This document shows, in pieces, positions 7,875 to 14,966 of a stretch of 64,000 nucleotides of DNA. Under the pieces are notes generated by a model. The model was not told the origin of the DNA. It did no database searches and saw only the letters and a program-made list of their open reading frames with translations. This DNA comes from Virgisporangium aurantiacum (lineage in GTDB: Bacteria > Actinomycetota > Actinomycetes > Mycobacteriales > Micromonosporaceae). The translations under genes and the position numbers were made by a program. Each line of letters begins with the position of its first letter. Within the stretch, counting starts at the first letter, position 1. The stretch is from the NCBI RefSeq assembly GCF_016863635.1, contig NZ_BOPG01000005.1, positions 85,483-149,482 on the forward strand, written 5' to 3'.

Positions 7875-8276
7875 TCACTTTGCCCGAACGTACTCGGCCG
7901 CCATCTCCGGTCGAGGCCGCTCAAGAGTTGGAACGTTGGTTCGGGGAAGATGAAATTTCTCTTCAATGAAGGTATTCAACTCTATACTGAGAGTCGCGGC
8001 AGCTAGGGCTGCATCACGCGCCGCCGCCTGAATCCTTGTACGCGCGCGAAAGCTAACGCGCTCCTCCCCGACGGCCTCAATATGCGTCCGAGAAAGAAAA
8101 GACTTCGGCACATTCAAAACGTCAGCTACGACGTTCAGTGCGTCTTCGGTGGGTCGCTGCCTTCCCCGCTCCCAGTTGGACACCGTCTGCGTTGTCATGT
8201 CGATACGCCGCGCCAACTCCGCTGCGGACATGCCTCGACGCTTCCGAGCTAGAGACAACCTAGACGGCGTAAACAC
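7875..8276 (-). CDS. XRE-family HTH regulator, N-terminal part of a split XRE-ImmA protein
   Basis: 133 aa beginning MFTPSRLSLARKRRGMS. A Cro/C1-type helix-turn-helix covers residues 5-60 (AELARRIDMTTQTVSNWERG). The remainder (EERVSFRARTRIQAAARDAA to RPEMAAEYVRAK) is the linker seen in full-length XRE-ImmA proteins, which continues into the peptidase. The stop TGA falls exactly where those proteins usually carry a conserved Trp (AAEYVRAK[W]GLADRAP), so one base change, TGG to TGA, explains the break. Alone, it could still bind DNA but would lack its peptidase-controlled switch. Confidence 0.82.
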   Translation of the reverse strand: MFTPSRLSLARKRRGMSAAELARRIDMTTQTVSNWERGRQRPTEDALNVVADVLNVPKSFLSRTHIEAVGEERVSFRARTRIQAAARDAALAAATLSIELNTFIEEKFHLPRTNVPTLERPRPEMAAEYVRAK

Positions 8277-8314
8277 GGTGCCCGCTTCCTTCGTATATGC
8301 GTCCCCCCAAGGCG

Positions 8315-8860
8315 CTAACGCGGATCGACCGGTACGTCGATGTCGCCGAAGCCCTCGTTCGGGTCGGTGCCGTCGGGGAAGTCCTTGAACTTTTCAACCG
8401 GATACGGCGGCGGAGTAATACGCGGCGCCCAGTCAGTGATATATCCTTTGGCATTCGTTCTGATAGGCCGCGATATCTCGTACCGAATTTCGGCATTTGC
8501 CTTGTCGAAATACATGAGCATGGCCCACAGGTCGTACCGCTGCAACGGATCATTGCACGCGTCCGATTCGAGCGACACGTCGAACAGCGGAGTAACGCCA
8601 GGCGGCTGATTCCGCAATACCATCTGCTGCGTGAGTTGACCCTTGGGATACCTGCTCCGTGGCTGGTGGCCCAGACGGGTGCCCGTCATCACGTTGCCGC
8701 TGGTGACGACCAGCTTTACAGCACGATCCGCGTTCAGGAGTCCGCCCCTGCCCGGAAGGGTGGGTTGCCTCCGCGTGTCGCGCTGCGCTGCCTCGCCACC
8801 CCGCCCGGTTGAACATCGCTCGCATGTGTCGAACGTACGTACGCGGACACTGAAGGTCAA
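8315..8860 (-). CDS. Hypothetical cargo protein near the element's right end
   Basis: Up to 181 aa; the start is uncertain and the N-terminal 50 residues (arginine- and glycine-rich) may not be coding. The later part looks like a real protein: LFDVSLESDACNDPLQRYDL, AMLMYFDKANAEIRYEISRP and a proline-rich end VDPR. No known motif or membrane segment is visible. It lies upstream of the XRE gene on the same strand, between that gene and the attachment site, in mixed-GC DNA. I could not assign a family. It could be a truncated gene because it sits close to the recombination end. Confidence 0.45.
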   Translation of the reverse strand: MTFSVRVRTFDTCERCSTGRGGEAAQRDTRRQPTLPGRGGLLNADRAVKLVVTSGNVMTGTRLGHQPRSRYPKGQLTQQMVLRNQPPGVTPLFDVSLESDACNDPLQRYDLWAMLMYFDKANAEIRYEISRPIRTNAKGYITDWAPRITPPPYPVEKFKDFPDGTDPNEGFGDIDVPVDPR

Positions 8861-9096
8861 GATCTAATCGAACGCTTGTTCTAAAAGAACCTTGCGGGAT
8901 GACCTCAGATGCGCGAGGTGTAGTCAAGCGACACAATGCGGCACCCCTTCCAGCAGGAGGACCGGCACGCGGGGGAATGACGATGCAACCGATGGGATCT
9001 TGCGACACGCCCTATTCGCGCCCAACCTAACCTCGGCTACAGAACGGTCGTGGGGTTTCAGCAGCTCACAAGCCTATCGAGCACCGCTCTTCGCGC
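8861..9096. other. Region before the attachment site with no recognised gene
   Basis: 236 nt. It contains GTTCTAAAAGAAC (8877-8889), a small perfect inverted repeat, and GAGCACCGC (9079-9087), which matches part of a tRNA-Arg D-arm/anticodon stem but is followed by unrelated bases. No coding frame with a plausible product was recognised. Confidence 0.4.
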
Positions 9097-9140
9097 CCCC
9101 TCCGGAGGCGGGAGCGCAGGTTCGAATCCTGCCGGGGGCA
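9097..9140 (+). tRNA. 3' part of tRNA-Arg(CCG), probable attR
   Basis: CTCCGGA (9100-9106) reads as the anticodon loop with anticodon CCG, followed by the 3' strand GGCGG, a short variable region, a perfect T-arm GCAGGTTCGAATCCTGC (9116-9132) and acceptor 3' strand CGGGGGCA. The matching 5' acceptor strand (GCCCCCG) is absent upstream and the 5' anticodon strand does not pair well, so this is a remnant rather than a working tRNA. AICE integrases insert into tRNA 3' ends, leaving such a copy at the far end, with the intact tRNA rebuilt at the other end (outside the window). Confidence 0.72.
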
Positions 9141-9170
9141 CCCTTCCGGAAACACATCCTGAGCAGCCAG

Positions 9171-9214
9171 AACAGGGCCGCTGACCTGGGCGAAAGCCGG
9201 TCAGCGGCCCTGTT
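9171..9214 (+). terminator. Strong hairpin after the tRNA remnant
   Basis: AACAGGGCCGCTGACC (9171-9186) pairs perfectly with GGTCAGCGGCCCTGTT (9199-9214) around a 12-nt loop containing GGCGAAAGCC. Position 31 nt after the tRNA 3' end fits the original tRNA terminator. There is no long T-run, as usual in high-GC actinobacteria. Confidence 0.75.
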
Positions 9215-9362
9215 GCTACGTCCTGTGCCCCACCCGTGCCCGGGGCCGAGACCTGCAGCGAGTGACCGATGAGCCTCGTCGTTTCGTGGGTGTTCGCCGG
9301 CTGGGTCGAAGGGCGTGGCCTGGCGCCCATGTCGGACGAGCGTGGGCACTGAAGCGCGCCGC

Positions 9363-9734
9363 TTACCAGCCGAAGAGGGACGACCACGCCGTTCCCCAAC
9401 CGAAGATTGCGTCGAGCATGACAGCGAACACAGCTGTGAGCAGGGGCGGTCCTAGGATCCAGATCCGACGGGCACCGTGCGAAGATTGCCCGCGCTTGAC
9501 GGCGACGACGATGAAGATTACCCACATCGTCGCCGCGGCGAGGGTGGCCAGGACGCCGGATTTTACGTCCGTGCAGCGGGCCGAGTCCGCTTCGAACTGG
9601 CACATGAACAGGCCGAGTCCGAGGAAGAGTGACCACCAGGCGGAGATCGCGCTCCAGAGAAGCGTCCAGATCACGATGGCGGTGGTGATGAGCCCGTTGC
9701 GGCGAACCGGCTGCCGCTGAGACGCGTCAGACAT
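9363..9734 (-). CDS. Small four-helix membrane protein
   Basis: 123 aa from ATG 9734. Hydrophobic segments at about residues 15-40 (LITTAIVIWTLLWSAISAWW), 40-50, 65-85 (ATLAAATMWVIFIVVAVKR) and 95-115 (RIWILGPPLLTAVFAVMLD) predict three to four membrane helices. The ATG overlaps the stop of the upstream gene by 8 nt, so the two are probably co-expressed. No family recognised. It is the first chromosomal gene after the element's right end. Confidence 0.6.
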   Translation of the reverse strand: MSDASQRQPVRRNGLITTAIVIWTLLWSAISAWWSLFLGLGLFMCQFEADSARCTDVKSGVLATLAAATMWVIFIVVAVKRGQSSHGARRIWILGPPLLTAVFAVMLDAIFGWGTAWSSLFGW

Positions 9735-9975
9735 CCCGGCCGCCGGCGCTGTGGTGGACATAGGCACCGATGGACAGCAGCGCCAGCCCGAACCCGAGTG
9801 GCATCAGGTCGAACAGGAGGAGGAAGCCGCCCAGCTCCGGGTCGACGGCCTGGTCGAGGAGAACGATCACGATGAACCCGACGATCGACAGCGCGGTGAA
9901 GGCGCTGCCCGAGATGTACGACGGTACGTGCGTGCGAGACGGGACCGGACGCGGGAACGGTGAGGGCTGACACAT
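9727..9975 (-). CDS. Small two-helix membrane protein
   Basis: 82 aa from ATG 9975; an earlier start at 10032 is possible. After a proline-rich N-terminus two strong hydrophobic segments appear: FTALSIVGFIVIVLLD (about residues 29-44) and FDLMPLGFGLALLSIGAYVH (about 54-73), joined by an acidic DQAVDPELGG. The two genes 9727-9975 and 9363-9734 overlap and look like a membrane-protein pair. Function unknown. Confidence 0.55.
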   Translation of the reverse strand: MCQPSPFPRPVPSRTHVPSYISGSAFTALSIVGFIVIVLLDQAVDPELGGFLLLFDLMPLGFGLALLSIGAYVHHSAGGRDV

Positions 9976-10071
9976 GGAACAACGGTCACGCAGTCGCCGT
10001 GCGTCCGCCTGAGCGTGATCGCTCGAATGCACTGAGTACCCGCACCCGGGCCTGCCTGGGTCGGCGTCACC

Positions 10072-11970
10072 TCAGGGTGGGGTCATCGATGCTCCGATCC
10101 CCGAGCCGGTCACCAGGAAATCGGTGACCGGTAGGCGGCCGTCGGGTTGGCGTGGGCCGGCCGCGGTCGTGGGGTCGGTCGAGTGGAAGGTCGAGTCATC
10201 AGCGGCGTTGTCGGCCAACATTGCCGGGCCGTGTCCGAGGGCGAACGCCGTTCCTCCATTGTGGAATGACGTGTTGTTCCGGACGTCCAGCGCACCCAGG
10301 TTCGCGCCGCCCGGGGTGCCGTCGTCCTCGTCGAAGCCGTCACCATGGTTGTTCCAGGCGGCGTTGTGGCGCAACACATGTGCGGCGACCGGTGCGGGAT
10401 CGCCGCCGCCCAGCAGGAATCCGTCGGCGTTGGGGTGCCAATCGCCGGCGTTCCAGCGGTTTACGCCGTTGCCGTAGGACCAGTTGTGTTCGAGCGTCAC
10501 GGCGTTGCCGAAGTGGCCGACGTCGAAGCCGGAGTCGGCGTTGTTGAACGCGCGGCAGCCGCGGATCACGTTTCCCTCGCCGTCACCGAATTTTATTCCC
10601 AACCCTATGCCGGCGGTGCCGGGCTCGTCCGGGTCGTAATTGTGGTGGAAGTCGCTGTCGAGGACCTGGTTGCCGATCGTGCCGGGGTCGCGCAGGGTCA
10701 GGCCGGACCGCTGGTTGTGGTGCATCGACAGGCGCTGGAACACGGTGCCGCGGCAGGAGATGCAGACGTACGCGTGGCTGCGGGAGTTCATCACCTCCAA
10801 CCCTCGCACCGTCCAGTAGTCGGCGCGGTGGGTGACCGTCCACTTGTCGGCGGGCACGTCAGCGGCGTCGATGACCGGACGTTCGTCGCGGTAGTTGGTC
10901 AGCGTGATGCGCTTGCTTGCCGTACCGCTGACCGTGATGACGACTCCGCGGGTCGGTCGGTAGACGCCGCCGCGCAGCGCGATGGTCTGGCCGGGGCGCA
11001 CCACGGCCACCGCTTTGCCGAGTGTCGCAAATGGACGGTCGAGCGTGCCGGGGGCGGCGTCGGAGCCGTTCGGCGCAACGTAAAGAGAGAACGTGGAAGG
11101 GGAAGGGGACGGATTGGAAAGGACCGCGGAACCGGGATCCCACGGCGTCTCGTGGACCGCGAACGTGAACCCGCCGCCAGCCACCAGAACAGCCGCCGCC
11201 GCCAACACTGCCACCTTGTGTTCCAGGAAGCCCGTCGAGAAGGAGGGCGCCGGCACCGGCACCACACCGGGCAGCAACTTCTCCGGTGCGACGAGTCCGC
11301 GGCCGAACCGCGCGCACACCGGGCACTCCCGCACGTGGCGGATGAATCTCTTGCGCCACAACGGATCGATGCGGCCGTCCCAGTCGGCGCATAGCGCGTC
11401 ACAAATGGGTTTTGCCCGCAGCGCCCGCACCACGGCCCGGACCGACTCCAGCCGCGTGCGCATCCTCTGGATGCGCACGGCGGCGTGTGCCGCGGTGATG
11501 CCCAGCGCGGCCGCGACCTCCGCGCGGGTCAGGACGCCGGCGGCCTCCTGCCACCACAGCGCGAGCAGGTCCCGGTCGCCGTCGTCGAGCCAGCGCGCCG
11601 CCTCCGCGATTTCCCGGCGCTGTCCGGTGAGGACGAGTTCGGTGACGGTGCGTTCGCTGAAGTCGGCGCGCGGGTCGGGCGGATCCTCCGGAAGCTCCTC
11701 GGCCCGCCGCATCCGGGTGTGCCGCTGCACCTGCCGGTACGCGATCGCGACCGCCCACGACCGGAACCGGGTCGGGTCGCGCAGCGCGGGGAGGCCCCGC
11801 ACGACGCGCAGCAGCGTCTCCTGCACGAGGTCGTCGACGTCGGCGTGGCCGTTGAGCGCACGGCCGATCACGTTGTAGAGCAGCGGCAGATGGATGCCGA
11901 GAAGGGCGTCGAGCGCGGCGCGGTCGCCGGCCTGTGCGGCTCTGACAAGGGCGGCGACGTCGGTGGTCAC
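10072..11970 (-). CDS. ECF sigma factor fused to zinc motif, TM helix and inactive PL9-like domain
   Basis: 632 aa, GTG start. Residues 5-90 form sigma region 2 (ADVDDLVQETLLRVVRGLPA and FRSWAVAIAYRQVQRHTRM) and 115-180 region 4 (LTRAEVAAALGITAAHAAVR). H212-x3-C216-x2-C219 resembles the zinc motif of anti-sigma domains. One membrane helix spans about 252-272. Residues 295-620 form a right-handed beta-helix closely related to the PL9 pectate lyase encoded at 13492-14676. Key residues of that enzyme are changed: calcium-site Asp to Ile455, Asp to Ser480, catalytic Lys to Leu519. So the outer part probably binds pectin fragments without cutting. It resembles ECF groups with C-terminal sensor extensions. 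It diverges from the two lyase genes, its likely targets. Confidence 0.9.
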   Translation of the reverse strand: MTTDVAALVRAAQAGDRAALDALLGIHLPLLYNVIGRALNGHADVDDLVQETLLRVVRGLPALRDPTRFRSWAVAIAYRQVQRHTRMRRAEELPEDPPDPRADFSERTVTELVLTGQRREIAEAARWLDDGDRDLLALWWQEAAGVLTRAEVAAALGITAAHAAVRIQRMRTRLESVRAVVRALRAKPICDALCADWDGRIDPLWRKRFIRHVRECPVCARFGRGLVAPEKLLPGVVPVPAPSFSTGFLEHKVAVLAAAAVLVAGGGFTFAVHETPWDPGSAVLSNPSPSPSTFSLYVAPNGSDAAPGTLDRPFATLGKAVAVVRPGQTIALRGGVYRPTRGVVITVSGTASKRITLTNYRDERPVIDAADVPADKWTVTHRADYWTVRGLEVMNSRSHAYVCISCRGTVFQRLSMHHNQRSGLTLRDPGTIGNQVLDSDFHHNYDPDEPGTAGIGLGIKFGDGEGNVIRGCRAFNNADSGFDVGHFGNAVTLEHNWSYGNGVNRWNAGDWHPNADGFLLGGGDPAPVAAHVLRHNAAWNNHGDGFDEDDGTPGGANLGALDVRNNTSFHNGGTAFALGHGPAMLADNAADDSTFHSTDPTTAAGPRQPDGRLPVTDFLVTGSGIGASMTPP

Positions 11971-12125
11971 GAAAGTTCCGCCGCGTTTTGTGTTATGGGA
12001 TTACGGCGTGCGGCGTCTACGTGTATGTGACGAGCCACGACATTGAAGACCGGGGCGTTCGCGAATTGTCGAACGCCGGCATTCGACCAGCTCAAGCGCA
12101 TTGTTCTGCGCTTCCTAGCGGCATT

Positions 12126-12141
12126 CGTGAAACGTTTCACG
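12126..12141. promoter_or_regulatory. LacI-type operator upstream of the PL3 lyase
   Basis: CGTGAAACGTTTCACG is a perfect 16-nt palindrome of the GAAACGTTTC type bound by LacI/GalR repressors. It lies 18 nt upstream of the -35 element of the lyase promoter and 118 nt before the start codon. No LacI gene is in the window, so the repressor would be encoded elsewhere. Confidence 0.75.
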
Positions 12142-12158
12142 CAATCAAATCGAAGCGC

Positions 12159-12188
12159 TTGACATCCATTCAAGAGCGTCACTACCTT
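12159..12188 (+). promoter_or_regulatory. Probable vegetative promoter of the pectate lyase genes
   Basis: TTGACA (12159-12164), 18-nt spacer, TACCTT (12183-12188), 55 nt upstream of the GTG start. The LacI-type operator lies immediately upstream. A GGCCG/CGGCC hairpin in the leader (about 12200-12218) and GAGAGG before the start complete the layout. The rest of the 273-nt intergenic region up to the divergent sigma gene shows no further recognised element. Confidence 0.6.
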
Positions 12189-12243
12189 AACCGCACCCCG
12201 GCCGTTCCGTCACGGCCGGGACCGTCACCGAGAGGTACCCACC

Positions 12244-13482
12244 GTGAATCTCAGCACCCTCCATCCCCCCGGGCGGTTGATCGCGCTCGCGGGCGCGGCC
12301 ATCCTCGCGGCGACCGCCGTGACGGTGGTCGACGCGCCCGTCGCGTCGGCCGCGACGCCCGACACGAACGCCACCTACGTCTTCGTGAACCGGCACAGCG
12401 GCAAGGCCATGGACCTCTGGGAGTGGTCGACCGCCGACAACGCGCCGGTCAACCAGTTCACCCGCAACGATCTCGCCGTGCAGCAGTGGCGGTTCGTCAG
12501 CGTGGGCAGCGGTTACTACCAGGTCCGGTCCGTCCACAGTGGAAAGGTCCTCGAGGTTCCCAACGCCAGCGACGGCAGCTTCCTGGTGCAGAACACGTCG
12601 TCCAGCTCGAACACCCGCCAGCAATTCCGCCTCGCCGACTCCGACAGCGGCTACGTCCGCTTCATCAACCGGCACTCCAGCAAGGCGTTGGACGTGTGGG
12701 AGTGGTCGACCGCCGACGGCGGTCGGATCGCCCAGTTCACCGACCTGAACGGGTGGAACCAGCAGTGGCAGCTCGCGACCGTCGGGTCGGCTCCGCCGCC
12801 GGCCGGAGCCTGGCCGACGCCGACCGGACAGTCAGCGGTGAACGGCACCATCCCCGTCTCCGGCGTGTTCGACGGCGGCATGCGCCGCTACTGCTGCATC
12901 GGCGACGGCGGCCAGGAGGAGAGCCAGGACCCGATGTTCGAGCTCGCCAACGGCGCGACGCTGCAGAACGTCATCATCGGCGGGCCGGCCGGCGACGGCG
13001 TCCACTGCGCGGGCTCGTGCACGCTGCGGAACGTCTGGTGGGAGGACGTGGGCGAGGACGCCGCGACGTTCCGTGGCAGCGGCTCGCCGACGTTCCTGGT
13101 CGACGGCGGCGGCGCGCGCAGCGCCAGCGACAAGGTGTTCCAGCACAACGGCGCCGGCACGCTGACGATCCAGAACTTCCAGGCGTCGAACTTCGGGACG
13201 TTCTACCGGTCCTGCGGCAACTGCTCGACGCAGTACCGCCGCAACGTGGTCATCCGCAACGTGACGCTGACCCGGCCGGGCAACACGGTCGCGGGCATCA
13301 ACACCAACTACGGCGACACGGCGCGGTTCACCGGCATCACGATCGTCAACGACTCCGGCCGGGCGATGGTGATCTGCCGTAAGTACACCGGCAACGACGA
13401 CGGCGACGAGCCGACCCAGGTGGGCACGGGTGCCGACAGCACGAACTGCCTGTACTCCGCGTCCGATCTCACCTATCGCTAG
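12244..13482 (+). CDS. Secreted ricin-type lectin + PL3 pectate lyase
   Basis: 412 aa from GTG 12244. A signal peptide (residues 1-36, cleaved after VASA) leads to a beta-trefoil lectin (40-178) with repeats ending VQQWRF, RQQFRL and NQQWQL, the QxW pattern of ricin-type CBM13. A proline linker follows, then the PL3 beta-helix (195-412): FELANGATLQNVIIGGPAGD, WWEDVGEDAATFRGSG, KVFQHNGAGTLTIQNF and CRKYTGN. It should cleave polygalacturonate by beta-elimination outside the cell with calcium; the lectin would anchor it to polysaccharide. It is followed after 9 nt by the PL9 gene, so the two probably form one transcript. Confidence 0.92.
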   Translation: MNLSTLHPPGRLIALAGAAILAATAVTVVDAPVASAATPDTNATYVFVNRHSGKAMDLWEWSTADNAPVNQFTRNDLAVQQWRFVSVGSGYYQVRSVHSGKVLEVPNASDGSFLVQNTSSSSNTRQQFRLADSDSGYVRFINRHSSKALDVWEWSTADGGRIAQFTDLNGWNQQWQLATVGSAPPPAGAWPTPTGQSAVNGTIPVSGVFDGGMRRYCCIGDGGQEESQDPMFELANGATLQNVIIGGPAGDGVHCAGSCTLRNVWWEDVGEDAATFRGSGSPTFLVDGGGARSASDKVFQHNGAGTLTIQNFQASNFGTFYRSCGNCSTQYRRNVVIRNVTLTRPGNTVAGINTNYGDTARFTGITIVNDSGRAMVICRKYTGNDDGDEPTQVGTGADSTNCLYSASDLTYR

Positions 13483-13491
13483 GAGCTTTGT

Positions 13492-14676
13492 GTGAAGCGC
13501 CAATTCGCAGTCGTTCTGGCCATCGCCGTTGGTGGTGCTGTCGTGGGTGCGCCTCCCGCGCTGGCCGCGACCACCCTGGTGGTGGCGACCAACGGCAACG
13601 ACAGCAACCCCGGTACGGTGGCCGCGCCGCTGGCCACCCTCGCCCAGGCCGTGAACCTGGCCACCCCCGGAACCACGATCACCATGCGCGGCGGCACCTA
13701 CCGGTTCACGACCAACGTCCGGATCATGAAGGACGGGACATCGTCCGCCCCGTACACGATCACCAGCTACAACGGTGAGAAGGTCGTGCTCGACGGCGAG
13801 AACCTGCCGCACACGCCGGCTCCGGTCGGGGGCAGCATCCCCAACCTGGAGCGGGGCGTGCTGCACATGGAGGCCGACTACTGGCGGGTCCGCGACGTCG
13901 AGATCGCCAACGGCCCCTACGCGATCTTCTGCCGGGACTGCAACAACAACGTCTTCGAGCGACTGATCACCCGCGACAACTACGAGTCGGGTCTGCAGAT
14001 CCAGGGCGCGTCGTCGAACAACCAGGTGATCAACCTGGACGCCTACGGCAACCGCGACCCGCGCAAGAACGGCGAGAGCGCCGACGGCCTGGCGATCAAG
14101 GAGGGCTCCGGCACCGGCAACGTGGTGCGCGGCGCCCGCCTGTGGAACAACTCCGACGACGGCTTCGACGCGTGGCTGTTCACCTCCCCGATCCTGATCG
14201 AGAACTCGGCGGCGTGGGGCAACGGCGTCAACCGTTGGAACCTGCCCTCCTACGTCGGCGACGGCAACGGGTTCAAGATGGGCGGCGGCGACCCCGACCC
14301 GCCGGCGAACCACACGATCCGCAACAGTTTCGCGTTCCAGAACGCGGTGGGCGGCATCATCGACAACGGCAATCCGGGGACCATCACGGTGGACCGCTGT
14401 TCGGCCTGGCGCAACGGGGACAGTGGCTACAAGTTCGGCAGCTCCACGTCTCGCCTGACCGGCAACCTGGCCCTCACGAACGGGGCGGGCGTGTCACTCG
14501 GAAGTGGGGTCACCGCCAGCGGCAACTCCTGGAACATCAAGTCATCGTGGACGGCTTCCGACGTGGCGAGCACGGATCCGTCGATCTTGACCGGGGCGCG
14601 GAATGGGGATGGGAGCATTCGGAGCTCGAGCTTCCTGCGTCCCCTGAACTACCCGAACCTCGGAGCGCGGATCTGA
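13492..14676 (+). CDS. Secreted PL9-family pectate lyase
   Basis: 394 aa, GTG start with AGGAG 6 nt upstream. Signal peptide residues 1-26 (cleaved near ALAA). A short N-terminal beta-strand region (LVVATNGNDSNPGTVAAPLA) leads into a right-handed parallel beta-helix. The PL9 signature is intact: ADGLAIK (Asp198), NNSDDGFDAW (Asp222, Asp223, Asp226, calcium ligands by comparison with Pel9A) and GNGFKMGGG (Lys262, the catalytic base). It should cut pectate to oligomers outside the cell. The C-terminal domain of the divergent sigma factor is its degenerate relative. A hairpin at 14716-14750 probably ends the transcript. Confidence 0.93.
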   Translation: MKRQFAVVLAIAVGGAVVGAPPALAATTLVVATNGNDSNPGTVAAPLATLAQAVNLATPGTTITMRGGTYRFTTNVRIMKDGTSSAPYTITSYNGEKVVLDGENLPHTPAPVGGSIPNLERGVLHMEADYWRVRDVEIANGPYAIFCRDCNNNVFERLITRDNYESGLQIQGASSNNQVINLDAYGNRDPRKNGESADGLAIKEGSGTGNVVRGARLWNNSDDGFDAWLFTSPILIENSAAWGNGVNRWNLPSYVGDGNGFKMGGGDPDPPANHTIRNSFAFQNAVGGIIDNGNPGTITVDRCSAWRNGDSGYKFGSSTSRLTGNLALTNGAGVSLGSGVTASGNSWNIKSSWTASDVASTDPSILTGARNGDGSIRSSSFLRPLNYPNLGARI

Positions 14677-14715
14677 TCTAGAATGCGATCAAATATTCTT
14701 TGAAGCTGTACGATC

Positions 14716-14750
14716 ATGTTACCGCGCGTGCCTGGCGCGCGCGGTAACAT
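14716..14750 (+). terminator. Perfect 13-bp hairpin between pectate lyase and RiPP precursor
   Basis: ATGTTACCGCGCG (14716-14728) pairs exactly with CGCGCGGTAACAT (14738-14750) around a 9-nt loop. It is 40 nt after the PL9 stop and 16 nt before the precursor ATG. It may end lyase transcription or act as a leader element of the precursor gene. Confidence 0.6.
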
Positions 14751-14765
14751 CCACGCGTGGTTGGC

Positions 14766-14927
14766 ATGGAGATCGACACGACGCTCGTAGACCTGCGAGA
14801 CGTCTCGCTGGATCAGGTGCGTCGCGATTTCGACGTCCTCCAGCCGGCCGTCGAGGTGCTCCTTCAGCAGGTCGAGCGCCCCCGCTTCAACATCGGCAGC
14901 ACCAGTCCCCCCGGACGCGCCGACTGA
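14766..14927 (+). CDS. RiPP-like precursor peptide, 53 aa
   Basis: From ATG 14766 (an in-frame GTG at 14757 would add three residues). The N-terminal part, MEIDTTLVDLRDVSLDQVRR, resembles leaders of FxSxx-COOH-type peptides, which share a 'LVDLxxVSLxxL' block. The last 16 residues, RPRFNIGSTSPPGRAD, form the likely core; it does not end in FxSxx. The stop is 39 nt before the gene for an HExxH peptide-modifying enzyme on the same strand, the usual precursor-enzyme order. No strong ribosome site is seen; a hairpin lies directly upstream. Candidate modified residues (Phe41, Asn42, Asp53) are guesses. Fusion leaders and core length fit, but product and modification are unknown. Confidence 0.7.
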   Translation: MEIDTTLVDLRDVSLDQVRRDFDVLQPAVEVLLQQVERPRFNIGSTSPPGRAD

Positions 14928-14966
14928 CCTCACTCCGGGTGGGAGAGCGGTCATTTAAGCTCAGGC

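Noticed and set aside
9040..9140. Complete functional tRNA
   Set aside because: The 5' acceptor strand GCCCCCG is missing and the anticodon stem does not pair; only the 3' part is present.
1..9140. Prophage
   Set aside because: No capsid, tail, terminase or lysis genes are seen; translocase, DUF2637, SSB, GntR and NUDIX genes fit an AICE.
9058..9636. Minus-strand open frame over the tRNA end (peptide with PPAGFEPALPPP)
   Set aside because: This peptide is the well-known spurious translation of tRNA 3' ends; no ribosome site and no support further along.
14766..14927. Canonical FxSxx-COOH peptide
   Set aside because: The C-terminus is PPGRAD, not FxSxx, and no radical SAM maturase is encoded in the window; only the leader-like part is similar.
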